A stretch of 62,628 bases of DNA from Bacillota bacterium (GTDB lineage: Bacteria; Bacillota; Clostridia; Peptostreptococcales; Anaerovoracaceae), in assembly GCA_017941085.1 (NCBI GenBank), contig JAGAXF010000020.1, positions 100,386 to 163,013 on the forward strand. Direction: 5' to 3'. Position numbers and translations under genes: made by a program. Shown in pieces: positions 52,056 through 60,445 of the stretch (position 1 is the first letter of the stretch; every line of letters starts with the position of its first letter). The notes under the pieces are model-generated. The model did no database searches and had not been told where the DNA came from. It saw only the letters and a list, made by a program, of their open reading frames with translations.

Positions 52056-53417
52056 ATGAATAATTTTGAGACTATAGTAATAATATTGGTTGCAGCATCA
52101 GCCATAATGTCCCTGGTGGCTCTTATTTTGGTTGCCACCGGCAGGAAGAAAACAGTAAATGAAATTAATGACAGCGCAGACAGACGCATGGGAGAAATGG
52201 CCAGATTCCAGGAGCAGCAAACCGATGACCTTAGAGAAACCCTAAGGAACGATATAGCAAGCTCCCAAAGAGACACAGTTTCTCATATTGGTAACTCCTT
52301 TAAGAACTACGGAGAATTGGTTACAGGAAGTCAAGAGGCGCAGGCCAGGCAACAAAGCGAAAAGCTGGCTGAAATCAATAAAACCTTGGCGGACTATACC
52401 CTGGGCAGTGAGCAAAAACTGGAGAATATTAGGCAGTCTGTTACTAAGCAGCTGGGAGATTTGACCCAGGAGAATAGCAGGCAGCTGGAGCAAATGAGAA
52501 ATACTGTGGATGAAAAACTCCAAAAGACCTTGGAGGATCGTATAGGACAGTCCTTCCAACTAGTTAACGAGAGACTTGAACAGGTTTACAAAGGCCTGGG
52601 AGAGATGCAAAATCTCGCTTCCGGAGTAGGTGACCTTAAGAAGGTTTTGTCTAATGTAAAGACCCGTGGAATCCTGGGAGAGGTGCAGTTGGGAAGTATA
52701 CTGGAGCAGATTTTGGCACCGGAACAGTATGAAGTTAATATTGCCACCAGACCCGGTCATTCTGAAAGAGTTGAATTTGCCGTTAGACTTCCGGGAGGAG
52801 ATGACAGCGATAGACCTGTATATCTTCCCATCGATGCCAAGTTTCCGGGAGATGCCTATGGTCATTTAAGGGAAGCCTACGAAAACGGTGACCAAAACGA
52901 AATAAATGCAGCGGCTAAACAGTTGGAGACCGCAATAAAGACAGCAGCAAAGGACATAAAAGAAAAATACGTGGAGCCTCCATATACAACGGACTTTGGT
53001 ATTATGTTCCTTCCCTTTGAAGGACTTTATGCAGAGGTGGTAAATAGAGGCATGCTGGAGGTTCTCCAAAGGGATTACAGGATTAATATTGCAGGCCCCA
53101 CCACCATGGCGGCTCTATTAAACAGCCTGCAGATGGGCTTTAGAACCCTGGCAATTCAGAAACATTCCAGCGAAGTTTGGGATACTCTGGGAGCAGTAAA
53201 AACGGAATTTGAAAAATTCGAAGGAGTCCTTCAAAAGGCTCAAAAGAATCTGACGGATGCAGGTAAAAATCTGGATACCCTCATTGGAACCAGAAGCAGA
53301 TTAATAAGAAGTAAGCTTAAGAAGGTGGAGAGTTTAGAGGATGCAAAGGCCGTGAATATATTGGGCACAGCGGATTTGGACGAGGCCATGTACACATTGG
53401 AGGATGACGAGGACTAA
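52056..53417 (+). CDS. rmuC: RmuC-family DNA recombination protein
   Basis: RmuC-type protein, a predicted nuclease limiting recombination at repeats. The N-terminal membrane helix (~5-27, TIVIILVAASAIMSLVALILV) is followed by a long coiled coil (~35-190) and the RmuC core: VKTRGILGEVQLGSILEQIL, LPIDAKFPGDAY, TDFGIMFLPFEGLYAEV and GPTTMAALLNSLQMGF. Length of 453 is typical. No Shine-Dalgarno sequence stands at proper distance before the ATG. It is followed after 6 nt by a metallophosphoesterase. Confidence 0.92.
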   Translation: MNNFETIVIILVAASAIMSLVALILVATGRKKTVNEINDSADRRMGEMARFQEQQTDDLRETLRNDIASSQRDTVSHIGNSFKNYGELVTGSQEAQARQQSEKLAEINKTLADYTLGSEQKLENIRQSVTKQLGDLTQENSRQLEQMRNTVDEKLQKTLEDRIGQSFQLVNERLEQVYKGLGEMQNLASGVGDLKKVLSNVKTRGILGEVQLGSILEQILAPEQYEVNIATRPGHSERVEFAVRLPGGDDSDRPVYLPIDAKFPGDAYGHLREAYENGDQNEINAAAKQLETAIKTAAKDIKEKYVEPPYTTDFGIMFLPFEGLYAEVVNRGMLEVLQRDYRINIAGPTTMAALLNSLQMGFRTLAIQKHSSEVWDTLGAVKTEFEKFEGVLQKAQKNLTDAGKNLDTLIGTRSRLIRSKLKKVESLEDAKAVNILGTADLDEAMYTLEDDED

Positions 53418-53423
53418 ACTCAT

Positions 53424-54122
53424 ATGAATATATTTGCCATAGGTGATGTTCACCTATCACTAGACGAGAGAATAGAAAAACCCATGGACGTCTTTGGACC
53501 CAGGTGGCAGGATCACGACAAAAGGCTTCGTGAAAACTGGATTAACCTGGTGAGTCAGGAGGACTTGGTCATAATTTGTGGCGACATCTCCTGGGGCCTG
53601 AGACTGGAAGAGGCCATGGAGGATTTGTTGTTTTTGGACTCTCTCCCGGGAAGGAAGGTACTAACCAAGGGAAACCACGACCTTTGGTGGAACTCTGTAA
53701 GCAAATTAAACAAAATCAGTGAAAATATGACCTTCCTGCAGAATACTGCCTTCCTATTGGAAGATGGAACTGCCATTTGTGGAACCAGAGGTTGGATATG
53801 TCCCGGTACTGATGGCTTTGATAGCCACGACCAGAAGATTTACGACAGGGAAATTCTTAGACTTAGAATGTCCCTGGATGACGCAGTAAGCAAGGGAGCA
53901 AAGAGAATAATAGCTTCGCTTCATTACCCGCCCACCAACGATAAATTCCAGGAATCCGGTTTTACAAGTACCCTGGAGGAGTATGGTGTAAGCCAGTGCG
54001 TGTATGGTCATTTGCATGGTAAGGATGCCTTTAAAAATGGGTATAAGGGAATATGGAACGGTGTGGAATATAAATTGGTTTCCCTGGACTATGTGGAAGC
54101 CAAGCCTGAAAAAATATTGTAA
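53424..54122 (+). CDS. Calcineurin-like metallophosphoesterase
   Basis: Two-metal phosphoesterase, cytosolic, 232 residues. Ordered metal motifs: GDVHLS (7-12), CGDISWG, KGNHDLWW, LHYPPTND and VYGHLHGKD. The substrate cannot be read; this subgroup is widely annotated as a serine/threonine phosphatase-like protein without proof. It begins 6 nt after rmuC and is likely co-transcribed. Confidence 0.9.
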   Translation: MNIFAIGDVHLSLDERIEKPMDVFGPRWQDHDKRLRENWINLVSQEDLVIICGDISWGLRLEEAMEDLLFLDSLPGRKVLTKGNHDLWWNSVSKLNKISENMTFLQNTAFLLEDGTAICGTRGWICPGTDGFDSHDQKIYDREILRLRMSLDDAVSKGAKRIIASLHYPPTNDKFQESGFTSTLEEYGVSQCVYGHLHGKDAFKNGYKGIWNGVEYKLVSLDYVEAKPEKIL

Positions 54123-54133
54123 TAGAAAGACTT

Positions 54134-54159
54134 ATGATACATTCAATTCATGATACATT
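54134..54159 (+). promoter_or_regulatory. Two ATGATACATT repeats before deoB
   Basis: ATGATACATT occurs at 54134-54143 and 54150-54159, a 16-nt period, directly ahead of the GGAGG site of deoB. Possible operator or alternative -10 region for the nucleoside salvage pair. Confidence 0.35.
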
Positions 54160-54174
54160 TACTGGAGGAATAAA

Positions 54175-55452
54175 ATGGACAAAAGAAGAGCAATCTTAAT
54201 TATTTTAGACAGCATGGGGACCGGTTTTCTTTCCGATGCAGCCAATTATGGAGATGAAGGATCGGATACCTTGGGTCATATTCAAAGCTGGTTTAAGGCT
54301 CACCAGGGGGAGACCAGCGAAAAATACAGTGACCTGGGAGATGGAAAGGTTCCTGAATTTAAAATTCCGCAGCTGGCCAAACTGGGCTTAGGAAATATTG
54401 AAGGAGCATTAAACGGAGAATTTAAGGTTGATAATCCTCAAGGTGCCTTCGGTAAACTAAGAGAGCTTTCCAAGGGGAAGGATACCATAACAGGACATTG
54501 GGAAATTTGCGGTATCGAAACTCCCACACCCTTTAAAACCTATCCCGATGGTTTTCCTGAGGAGTTCATTAAGGTTTTTGAAGAGAAAATCGGAACTGAA
54601 GTCTTGGGAAATTACCCGGAATCCGGCACCGTAATAATCGACAAACTGGGACCTGAGCATGAGGCCACGGGAAAACCCATTGTGTATACCTCCAGTGACA
54701 GCGTTTTTCAAATTGCTGCAAATACTGCAGTGATTCCTTTGGAAAGGCTTTATGAAATCTGTGAAATTGCAAGAGAGCTTCTTCAGGGGGAATGGGCCTG
54801 CGGAAGAGTAATTGCGAGACCTTACATCATCAATGAGAAGGGCGAGAGAGAAAGAACCAGCGATAGACACGATTATGCAGTTAGTCCTACAGAGGAAACC
54901 CTTTTGGATAAGGTTAAGGCCGCAGGGAAAACCGTTTACTGTGTTGGCAAAATCAAAGACATCTTTAATAATTGCGGCGTGACGGATTCCGTTCATACAG
55001 ATGACAATATGGATGGAGTCAATAAAACCCTTGAGGCCATGGACAAGGTAGAAGAAGGTTTCATCTTTACCAACCTTGTTGACTTTGATTCTAAATATGG
55101 ACACAGAAGAGATCCTGAAGGTTATGGTAGAGCCATAATGGAATTCGACGAAAGACTGCCGGAAATAAAGGCTGCCATGAGACCCGGGGACATACTCATC
55201 ATTACCGCTGATCACGGAAACGATCCTACCTGGACCGGCTTTGATCATACACGAGAACATATTCCTGCAGTCTTCTACGGAGAGCCCATAAAACCGGGAA
55301 CAGAATTTAAAACAGGAAATACCTTTGCCAATATAGGAGCAACCATTCAGGATTATTTGGGGGTTGAAAAGCTATCCATTGGTGAAAGTATGCTGTATGA
55401 GATAAAAAAATATGCCGTTGGTATACCACATTTGTCAAAGTGGAGGATATAA
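54175..55452 (+). CDS. deoB: Phosphopentomutase
   Basis: Interconverts ribose/deoxyribose 1- and 5-phosphates, an alkaline-phosphatase-superfamily enzyme. Metal and active-site motifs: IILDSMGTG with the Asp ligand (12), GKDTITGHWEI with the phosphorylated Thr, HTDDNMDG, and TADHGNDPTWTGFDHTREHIP. At 425 residues it is ~30 longer than most, with the excess at the C-terminus after IGESML. GGAGG precedes the ATG. It is followed by pyrimidine-nucleoside phosphorylase, forming a nucleoside salvage unit. Confidence 0.95.
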   Translation: MDKRRAILIILDSMGTGFLSDAANYGDEGSDTLGHIQSWFKAHQGETSEKYSDLGDGKVPEFKIPQLAKLGLGNIEGALNGEFKVDNPQGAFGKLRELSKGKDTITGHWEICGIETPTPFKTYPDGFPEEFIKVFEEKIGTEVLGNYPESGTVIIDKLGPEHEATGKPIVYTSSDSVFQIAANTAVIPLERLYEICEIARELLQGEWACGRVIARPYIINEKGERERTSDRHDYAVSPTEETLLDKVKAAGKTVYCVGKIKDIFNNCGVTDSVHTDDNMDGVNKTLEAMDKVEEGFIFTNLVDFDSKYGHRRDPEGYGRAIMEFDERLPEIKAAMRPGDILIITADHGNDPTWTGFDHTREHIPAVFYGEPIKPGTEFKTGNTFANIGATIQDYLGVEKLSIGESMLYEIKKYAVGIPHLSKWRI

Positions 55453-55475
55453 ACCAGCCAAATAGGAGAATCAAT

Positions 55476-56822
55476 ATGAGTCTTAATATGAACAGCATAA
55501 TAGCAAAGAAGAGAGACGGCGGAAAACTAACGGAAGAAGAAATCAGATATTTCGTTGAGGGCTATACTAAAGGAGACATTCCCGACTATCAAGCCTCTGC
55601 CCTTCTAATGGCCATATATCTGAAGGAAATGGATGAAGAGGAAACCTTTATACTGACCTCCGCCATGAGAGATTCCGGTGACATAATAGACCTTTCAGCC
55701 ATCAAAGGCATAAAGGTGGATAAACACTCCACCGGAGGAATAGGGGACAAAATAACCTTGGTGGCAGGCCCCTTGGCTGCAGCCTGTGGCGTGCCTATTG
55801 CAAAAATGAGCGGAAGAGGGCTGGGATTTACAGGGGGTACCATTGATAAGCTGGAATCCATTCCCGGCTTCCAAACCACTTTGGAACCGGAAGACTTTTA
55901 TAAGCAGGTGGAGGAAATAGGCATTTCCCTTATTGGCCAAAGCGGACACATTGCACCGGCTGACAAGAAGATTTATGCCTTAAGAGATGTAACAGCCACA
56001 GTGGGAAACCTAAGCCTTATTTCTTCATCTATTATGAGCAAGAAGCTGGCTGCCGGATCAGATGCAATAGTATTGGATGTTAAATGCGGCAAAGGCGCCT
56101 TTATGGAAAATGAAGAGGAGGCAGTTAAGCTGGCTGAAACCATGTGCAAAATCGGAAACTCTGCAGGTAAAAAAACTGTGGCAGTTTTGACAGATATGAA
56201 TCAGCCTTTGGGCCATGCTGTGGGAAATGCTTTGGAAGTTATAGAAGCAATTGATTGCCTTAAAGGAACGGGGCCAAAGGATGTAACAGATCTTGCCCTA
56301 TACCTGTCAGGATTAATGGTTTATTTAGGCGGTAAAGCCTCTTCTCCTGAAGAAGGACATGAAAAGGTAGAAGAAGCTCTTAGCTCCGGAAGGGCGCTGG
56401 AGGTTCTGAGAAAACTTATAGTGGCTCAAGGAGGAAATGGAGATGTGGTTTCCGACTATGATATTTTGCCAAAGGCTCAGCATAGTGTGGATTTAATTCT
56501 GAATGAGGAAATGCTTAAATCTTCAGGTATAGAAGGGGCCAAGGAGGTCTATGTTTCTGAAATGGAAAACCGTCTTATTGGTATTGCATCTCAGCTTACA
56601 GGTGCCGGACGAGCGGTAAAGGAAGACGAAATAGATCCTTCTGCCGGCGTTATAGTTCATAAGAAAATTGGAGATCAGGTAAAGCTCGGAGAGGTGCTGG
56701 CTACCTTTTATGGAAATGACGAGAAAAAGGTTACTAACGCCATAAAAGAGGCTGCATCTATTTATACTTTCTCCATGGAACCAACAGAAGCGCCGGTTCT
56801 TATAAAAAGGACTATAATGTAA
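55476..56822 (+). CDS. pdp: Pyrimidine-nucleoside phosphorylase
   Basis: Splits thymidine/uridine with phosphate to base and pentose 1-phosphate, which DeoB converts. Typical parts: KRDGGKLTEEEIRYFVEGY, the phosphate/base motif KHSTGGIGDKITL, KMSGRGLGFTGGTIDKLESI and DVKCGKGAFM. The 448 residues fit. The ATG at 55476 with AGGAG is chosen over a GTG at 55440 that lies inside deoB. It could equally be called thymidine phosphorylase (deoA); the Gram-positive Pdp type is favoured. Confidence 0.93.
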   Translation: MSLNMNSIIAKKRDGGKLTEEEIRYFVEGYTKGDIPDYQASALLMAIYLKEMDEEETFILTSAMRDSGDIIDLSAIKGIKVDKHSTGGIGDKITLVAGPLAAACGVPIAKMSGRGLGFTGGTIDKLESIPGFQTTLEPEDFYKQVEEIGISLIGQSGHIAPADKKIYALRDVTATVGNLSLISSSIMSKKLAAGSDAIVLDVKCGKGAFMENEEEAVKLAETMCKIGNSAGKKTVAVLTDMNQPLGHAVGNALEVIEAIDCLKGTGPKDVTDLALYLSGLMVYLGGKASSPEEGHEKVEEALSSGRALEVLRKLIVAQGGNGDVVSDYDILPKAQHSVDLILNEEMLKSSGIEGAKEVYVSEMENRLIGIASQLTGAGRAVKEDEIDPSAGVIVHKKIGDQVKLGEVLATFYGNDEKKVTNAIKEAASIYTFSMEPTEAPVLIKRTIM

Positions 56823-56856
56823 AAGAAAATGTGATTGTATTAAGAAAGGAGAAAAT

Positions 56857-57462
56857 ATGGACGATAAAGCATTAAGAAATCTAAGCTATGGGCTCTTTGT
56901 TTTAACAGCAAAGGAAGGGGATAAGGACAACGGTTGTATTATCAATACAGTAACCCAGGTGGCAAATACTCCCGACAGAATATCCATAGCAGTAAACAAG
57001 AATAACTATACCCATGACATGATTCTTGCCACCGGTGAATTCAACGTTTCTATTTTGTCTCAGGATACTCCCTTTGATACCTTTAAACACTTTGGTTTCC
57101 AAAGCGGAAGAGATGTGGACAAAACCGTGGGTATTAACTTCAGTAGATCAGAAAATGGCCTGATATATATAACAGACACAGCCAATGCTTATCTATCCGG
57201 CAAGGTGATTCAGACAGTGGATGTGGGTAGCCACACCATGTTTATTGCGGATTTGGTGGATGGTGCTGTGCTTTCGGACAAGGAATCCGTAACCTATGCA
57301 TATTATTTCAGCAACATCAAGCCTGCTCCCGGAGAGACGGAGAAAAAGAAGGGTTGGGTATGTAAAATATGTGGATACATATATGAAGGTGATGAACTTC
57401 CTGAGGATTTCATCTGTCCTATATGCAAACATCCTGCCTCTGACTTTGAAAGGTTAAAGTAA
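56857..57462 (+). CDS. Flavin reductase-like/rubredoxin fusion (high-molecular-weight rubredoxin)
   Basis: Residues ~1-155 form an FMN-binding flavin reductase-like domain (NGCIINTVTQVANTPDRIS, ATGEFNVSIL, FGFQSGRDVDK). Residues ~165-201 are a rubredoxin domain with Cys-x2-Cys (WVCKICGYIYEG) and a second pair in ICPICKHP. This matches the NADH:rubredoxin-like Hrb protein that passes electrons to flavodiiron proteins for O2/NO defence in acetogens and clostridia. AGAAAGGAG precedes the ATG. No oxidase partner gene is adjacent. Confidence 0.92.
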   Translation: MDDKALRNLSYGLFVLTAKEGDKDNGCIINTVTQVANTPDRISIAVNKNNYTHDMILATGEFNVSILSQDTPFDTFKHFGFQSGRDVDKTVGINFSRSENGLIYITDTANAYLSGKVIQTVDVGSHTMFIADLVDGAVLSDKESVTYAYYFSNIKPAPGETEKKKGWVCKICGYIYEGDELPEDFICPICKHPASDFERLK

Positions 57463-57524
57463 TATCCTTACTATATTCATAGTGGGGTTAAATACCAATT
57501 GTCCATTTGGACATATTTGAAACA

Positions 57525-58682
57525 ATGAGTAAAAAGAGACTTGTAAGAATAGGCATAATAATTGGAGTCTTGATTCTGGCGGAACTTCTTTTAATAGGAG
57601 TTCCCAGAATCAAGTTTTATTTTGACCAAAGAGGGGAAATCCTGGAAGGCGATACCCAGGATGCTTCCTCTTCAGGGGAAGCTGGGGAAGAGGGAACTGA
57701 GGCTACAGAAGCTTCTTCCGAAGATGAAGGCGGCACCTCGGACTTTAATCCCGGGGACTATCCTGACTCAGACCATCTTACCCTGGGATTAAGAGGGACA
57801 AATCCAACTTTGGTGAAAGAAGGGGATCCTTATATCGAATCAGGTGCCTTTTGTATTGACGATAGGTCAGGTGCGGTAAAGACCCTTTCCACAGAAGGAA
57901 CGGTAGATACGTCCAAGGCCGGTGACTATAAGGTTAAGTATACCTTCGAGTCAGAAAATGCTATGGGGGTAATCGAAAGAACCGTTCGAGTTGTTCCTGC
58001 TGAGGAGTTCCAAGAGAAGGAAGACGGTCTTGCGGTTTTCATGTATCACTATGTTTATACAGAAGAGGACATGCCCGATGAGATTAATTCAAACTATATT
58101 CTGGATAGTGAGCTGGAAAAACAATTAGCTTGGTTAAGGGACAACCAATTCTATTTCCCCAGCTTTGCTGAGGTAAGGGCCTTTGTGGAGGGAAGGCTGT
58201 CTCTTCCCAAAAACAGCTGTGTTCTTACTTTTGATGATGGGCAGAGGGGATTCCTGGAGTATGGAATTCCGCTACTTGAGAAATATGAAATACCGGCGGT
58301 ATCCTTCTTGATAGTAAGCTATGATGCAGAGGGAATAATGAAGAATTATGCCAGCCCCTATATAGCCTTTGAATCTCATTCCTATGACATGCATAGAGCC
58401 GGCGGCTATATTGGCCACGGAGGAGTTATAAGCGCTCTAACAAAAGAGGAAATTCAGGAGGATTTAAAAAAAGCGGCAGATATTTTAGGAACTTCTGCAG
58501 CCTTTGCCTATCCCTATGGTGATTATACCGATGAAGCAAGAGAGGCGGTTATGAATGTTGGAATCCTTTGCTCATTTACCACGGAATGGGAGTGGGTAAG
58601 GGTAGGAGACGACCCCTCCATGCTGCCCAGAGTAAGGATTATAGGTGATGCGGGATTGGACGCCTTCATAGGTTCAATGTAG
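57525..58682 (+). CDS. Membrane-anchored polysaccharide deacetylase with Ig-like domain
   Basis: Predicted cell-wall enzyme removing acetyl groups from glycan. A basic N-terminus and one membrane helix (IGIIIGVLILAELLLIGV) precede an acidic low-complexity linker and a DUF5011-like Ig-fold (LGLRGTNPTLVKEGDPY). The NodB domain follows: metal Asp motif TFDDG, ESHSYDMH with the His ligands, and AYPYGDY. The ATG at 57525 is chosen for its closeness to the basic anchor, but a TTG at 57507 is also open and neither has a clear ribosome site. Peptidoglycan is the likely substrate (inference). Confidence 0.88.
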   Translation: MSKKRLVRIGIIIGVLILAELLLIGVPRIKFYFDQRGEILEGDTQDASSSGEAGEEGTEATEASSEDEGGTSDFNPGDYPDSDHLTLGLRGTNPTLVKEGDPYIESGAFCIDDRSGAVKTLSTEGTVDTSKAGDYKVKYTFESENAMGVIERTVRVVPAEEFQEKEDGLAVFMYHYVYTEEDMPDEINSNYILDSELEKQLAWLRDNQFYFPSFAEVRAFVEGRLSLPKNSCVLTFDDGQRGFLEYGIPLLEKYEIPAVSFLIVSYDAEGIMKNYASPYIAFESHSYDMHRAGGYIGHGGVISALTKEEIQEDLKKAADILGTSAAFAYPYGDYTDEAREAVMNVGILCSFTTEWEWVRVGDDPSMLPRVRIIGDAGLDAFIGSM

Positions 58683-58693
58683 GCCATAGTTCC

Positions 58694-58722
58694 TTGTGGA
58701 TTATATCTATTTGATATATAAT
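58694..58722 (+). promoter_or_regulatory. Promoter of tRNA-Gly
   Basis: TTGTGG (58694-58699), a 17-nt spacer and TATAAT (58717-58722), ten nucleotides before the mature 5' end. Confidence 0.75.
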
Positions 58723-58732
58723 TATGTGGAAT

Positions 58733-58806
58733 GCGGGCGTAGTTCAATGGTAGAACACGAGCTTCCCAAGCTCGGAGCGAGGGTTCGATTCCCTTCGCCC
58801 GCTCCA
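58733..58806 (+). tRNA. tRNA-Gly (anticodon CCC)
   Basis: A full 74-nt cloverleaf: acceptor GCGGGCG/CGCCCGC, D arm GTTC...GAAC, anticodon stem CGAGC/GCTCG with loop TTCCCAA (anticodon CCC, codon GGG), T arm GAGGG TTCGATT CCCTT, discriminator T and encoded CCA. tRNA genes are frequent integration sites, and accessory-looking genes follow. Confidence 0.95.
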
Positions 58807-59063
58807 CGCCAGGGCCTAAAACGTTGAAAAACGGTTAGGCCTTTTAATTTCAACAAATATGGCTTAAAGCAAGTAGTATCAACAGCTTCAGCCATTTTTT
58901 TATAGGTGCACATAGGGGTCGTACAAGTGCATACAAGACCCCACTTCCCAATAAAAAACTTGGGAAGTTTGCGGTTCTGGTCCAAGGGATCGGAGCGAAC
59001 TTTTCACACATTTGTTTTGGGTAGTCTGAGTAATGTATTATCTATTTAACGGAGGTGATAAGA
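58807..59063 (+). other. Hairpin-rich non-coding stretch after tRNA-Gly
   Basis: No gene is seen. It contains a tRNA terminator (GGCCTAA 58813-58819 with TTAGGCC 58835-58841, then TTTT) and a second stem (58861-58870 with 58885-58893) followed by a T run. Two more hairpins follow: GGGGTC/GACCCC (58915-58942) and the 9-bp ACTTCCCAA/TTGGGAAGT (58943-58968). The cluster may be a mobile-element junction or an untranslated RNA. Confidence 0.55.
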
Positions 59064-59210
59064 ATGTTTGGCAATAAAACGAGAATTTCCTTTACGGATG
59101 ATGATATAAAAATCTTAATATACGCTCTTAATGAATTGAGGAACAGGCTCATATCAGAAGAACGATATACGGATGCCGTAGATGAGATAATGATTAAACT
59201 GGCATCATAG
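59064..59210 (+). CDS. Small acidic protein of a mobile-element module
   Basis: A 48-residue protein with a textbook ribosome site (GGAGGTGAT, 7 nt before ATG). It is likely all-helical: DDDIKILIYALNELRNRLISEE is an amphipathic stretch. I recall similar small proteins near ParB-like genes in clostridial integrative elements but cannot name a family. A strong terminator follows, separating it from parB. Confidence 0.65.
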   Translation: MFGNKTRISFTDDDIKILIYALNELRNRLISEERYTDAVDEIMIKLAS

Positions 59211-59225
59211 GGATGCCTCTACATG

Positions 59226-59247
59226 CCCGCCGCCAGGCGGGTTTTTT
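59226..59247 (+). terminator. Terminator before parB
   Basis: CCCGCC-GCCA-GGCGGG followed by TTTTTT, a classical intrinsic terminator. Confidence 0.9.
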
Positions 59248-59272
59248 GTTTGTAGAAAGAGGAGGTGACTAT

Positions 59273-60298
59273 ATGTCAGAAAGAAGATTAGAAGAGATTC
59301 CAATCAATATGATTGATCCTTTTCCAGACCATCCCTTTAAGGTGCAGGATGATGAAGATATGGATGATCTGATTGAAAGCATCCGATCAAAGGGAGTTCT
59401 GATGCCCTGTATCGTAAGGCCTAAGAAAGACGGTAGATATGAGCTGATTGCAGGCCATAGGAGAAAGTATGCTTGTGAGCAGCTTGGAATCGAGAACCTT
59501 TGGTGTGAGGTTATGGAACTTACGGGACCGCAGGCTACAATCTTAATGGTTGAGTCCAATTTCCAAAGGGATAGGATACTTCCTAGTGAGAAGGCTTTTG
59601 CCTACAAGATGAGGCTTGAAGCCATGAAGAAGCATATCTCTAGGTTGGTTCAAAACCAGAAAGGCGGATTCACATTTGCGGGAGGTTCCGTAGAAGAGGA
59701 ACTAGATGAGGCTAGAAGGCACCTTGCAGCTTCTTACGGGATGTCTCAGGCCAAGGTTGATAGGATAGGGACGCCTGAAGGAAGGCTGAGGAAGGAGCCA
59801 GTGAATCCGCAAGGTGTCCCAGTGGGACACCTTCACGAAAAGATGAAGTCTAGAGATCGATTAGCCGCTATAACAGGAGAAAGTCAAACGCAAATACAGA
59901 GATATATTCGCCTGACAGCCCTGATACCTGAAATCTTAGATCTTGTAGATGAAGGCAAGATAGCCATGAGGCCTGCTGTTGAACTCTCATATTTGAAGGA
60001 AGACCAGCAGAAAGACCTATATGATTGCATACTCAAGGAGCAGTGCACCCCATCGTTTTCACAGGCTGTACGCATGAGAAAAATGTTAAAAGATGGAAAT
60101 TTGACTAAGGAAGCAATTATGGCAATCATGATGGAGGAGAAGCCCAATCAGAAAGAAAGAATCTCTTTGGACTCGGAAAGAGTTAATAAGTATTTCCCCA
60201 AGAGACTTCCGGCGCACAGAAGGGTTGAGTATATAGAGAAAGCCCTCGAATTCTACGGAAGATATCTTGAGCGAAGAGAACGCGACCAAGAAAGATAA
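59273..60298 (+). CDS. ParB/RepB-like partition protein of a mobile element
   Basis: A 341-residue ParB-family DNA-binding protein. The N-terminal ParB/Srx domain shows IDPFPDHPFKV, SIRSKGVLMPCIVRPK, IAGHRRKYACEQLG and ESNFQRDRILPSEKAFAYKM. A central insert (~125-205) precedes the helix-turn-helix (GESQTQIQRYIRLTALIPEIL), then a helical C-terminal part. This is the type carried by clostridial conjugative elements and plasmids rather than the chromosomal Spo0J. GGAGGTGAC selects the ATG at 59273. No parA is nearby. The insert is encoded over a perfect DNA inverted repeat at 59811-59833. Confidence 0.9.
   Translation: MSERRLEEIPINMIDPFPDHPFKVQDDEDMDDLIESIRSKGVLMPCIVRPKKDGRYELIAGHRRKYACEQLGIENLWCEVMELTGPQATILMVESNFQRDRILPSEKAFAYKMRLEAMKKHISRLVQNQKGGFTFAGGSVEEELDEARRHLAASYGMSQAKVDRIGTPEGRLRKEPVNPQGVPVGHLHEKMKSRDRLAAITGESQTQIQRYIRLTALIPEILDLVDEGKIAMRPAVELSYLKEDQQKDLYDCILKEQCTPSFSQAVRMRKMLKDGNLTKEAIMAIMMEEKPNQKERISLDSERVNKYFPKRLPAHRRVEYIEKALEFYGRYLERRERDQER
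59811..59833. repeat. Perfect inverted repeat inside parB
   Basis: AAGGTGTCCC-AGT-GGGACACCTT: two perfect 10-nt arms around 3 nt. It encodes part of the variable central insert (GVPVGHL). A possible binding site for ParB itself or an mRNA hairpin. Confidence 0.7.
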
Positions 60299-60341
60299 GC
60301 TAGCAGCGGGACAGACAATTAAATATGTTTTAGAGAGCATC

Positions 60342-60370
60342 GAGGGCGCTTTATAGGAGCGCCCTCTTGC
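60342..60370 (+). terminator. Terminator after parB
   Basis: A 9-bp perfect stem GAGGGCGCT/AGCGCCCTC with a 7-nt loop, followed by TTGCTGTTT. Confidence 0.7.
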
Positions 60371-60445
60371 TGTTTATCGCAGTTGAAAAGTGGTATTATT
60401 GTAGTACGAATGACGTAATCCCAATAATATGCGAAAAGAGTAGAT

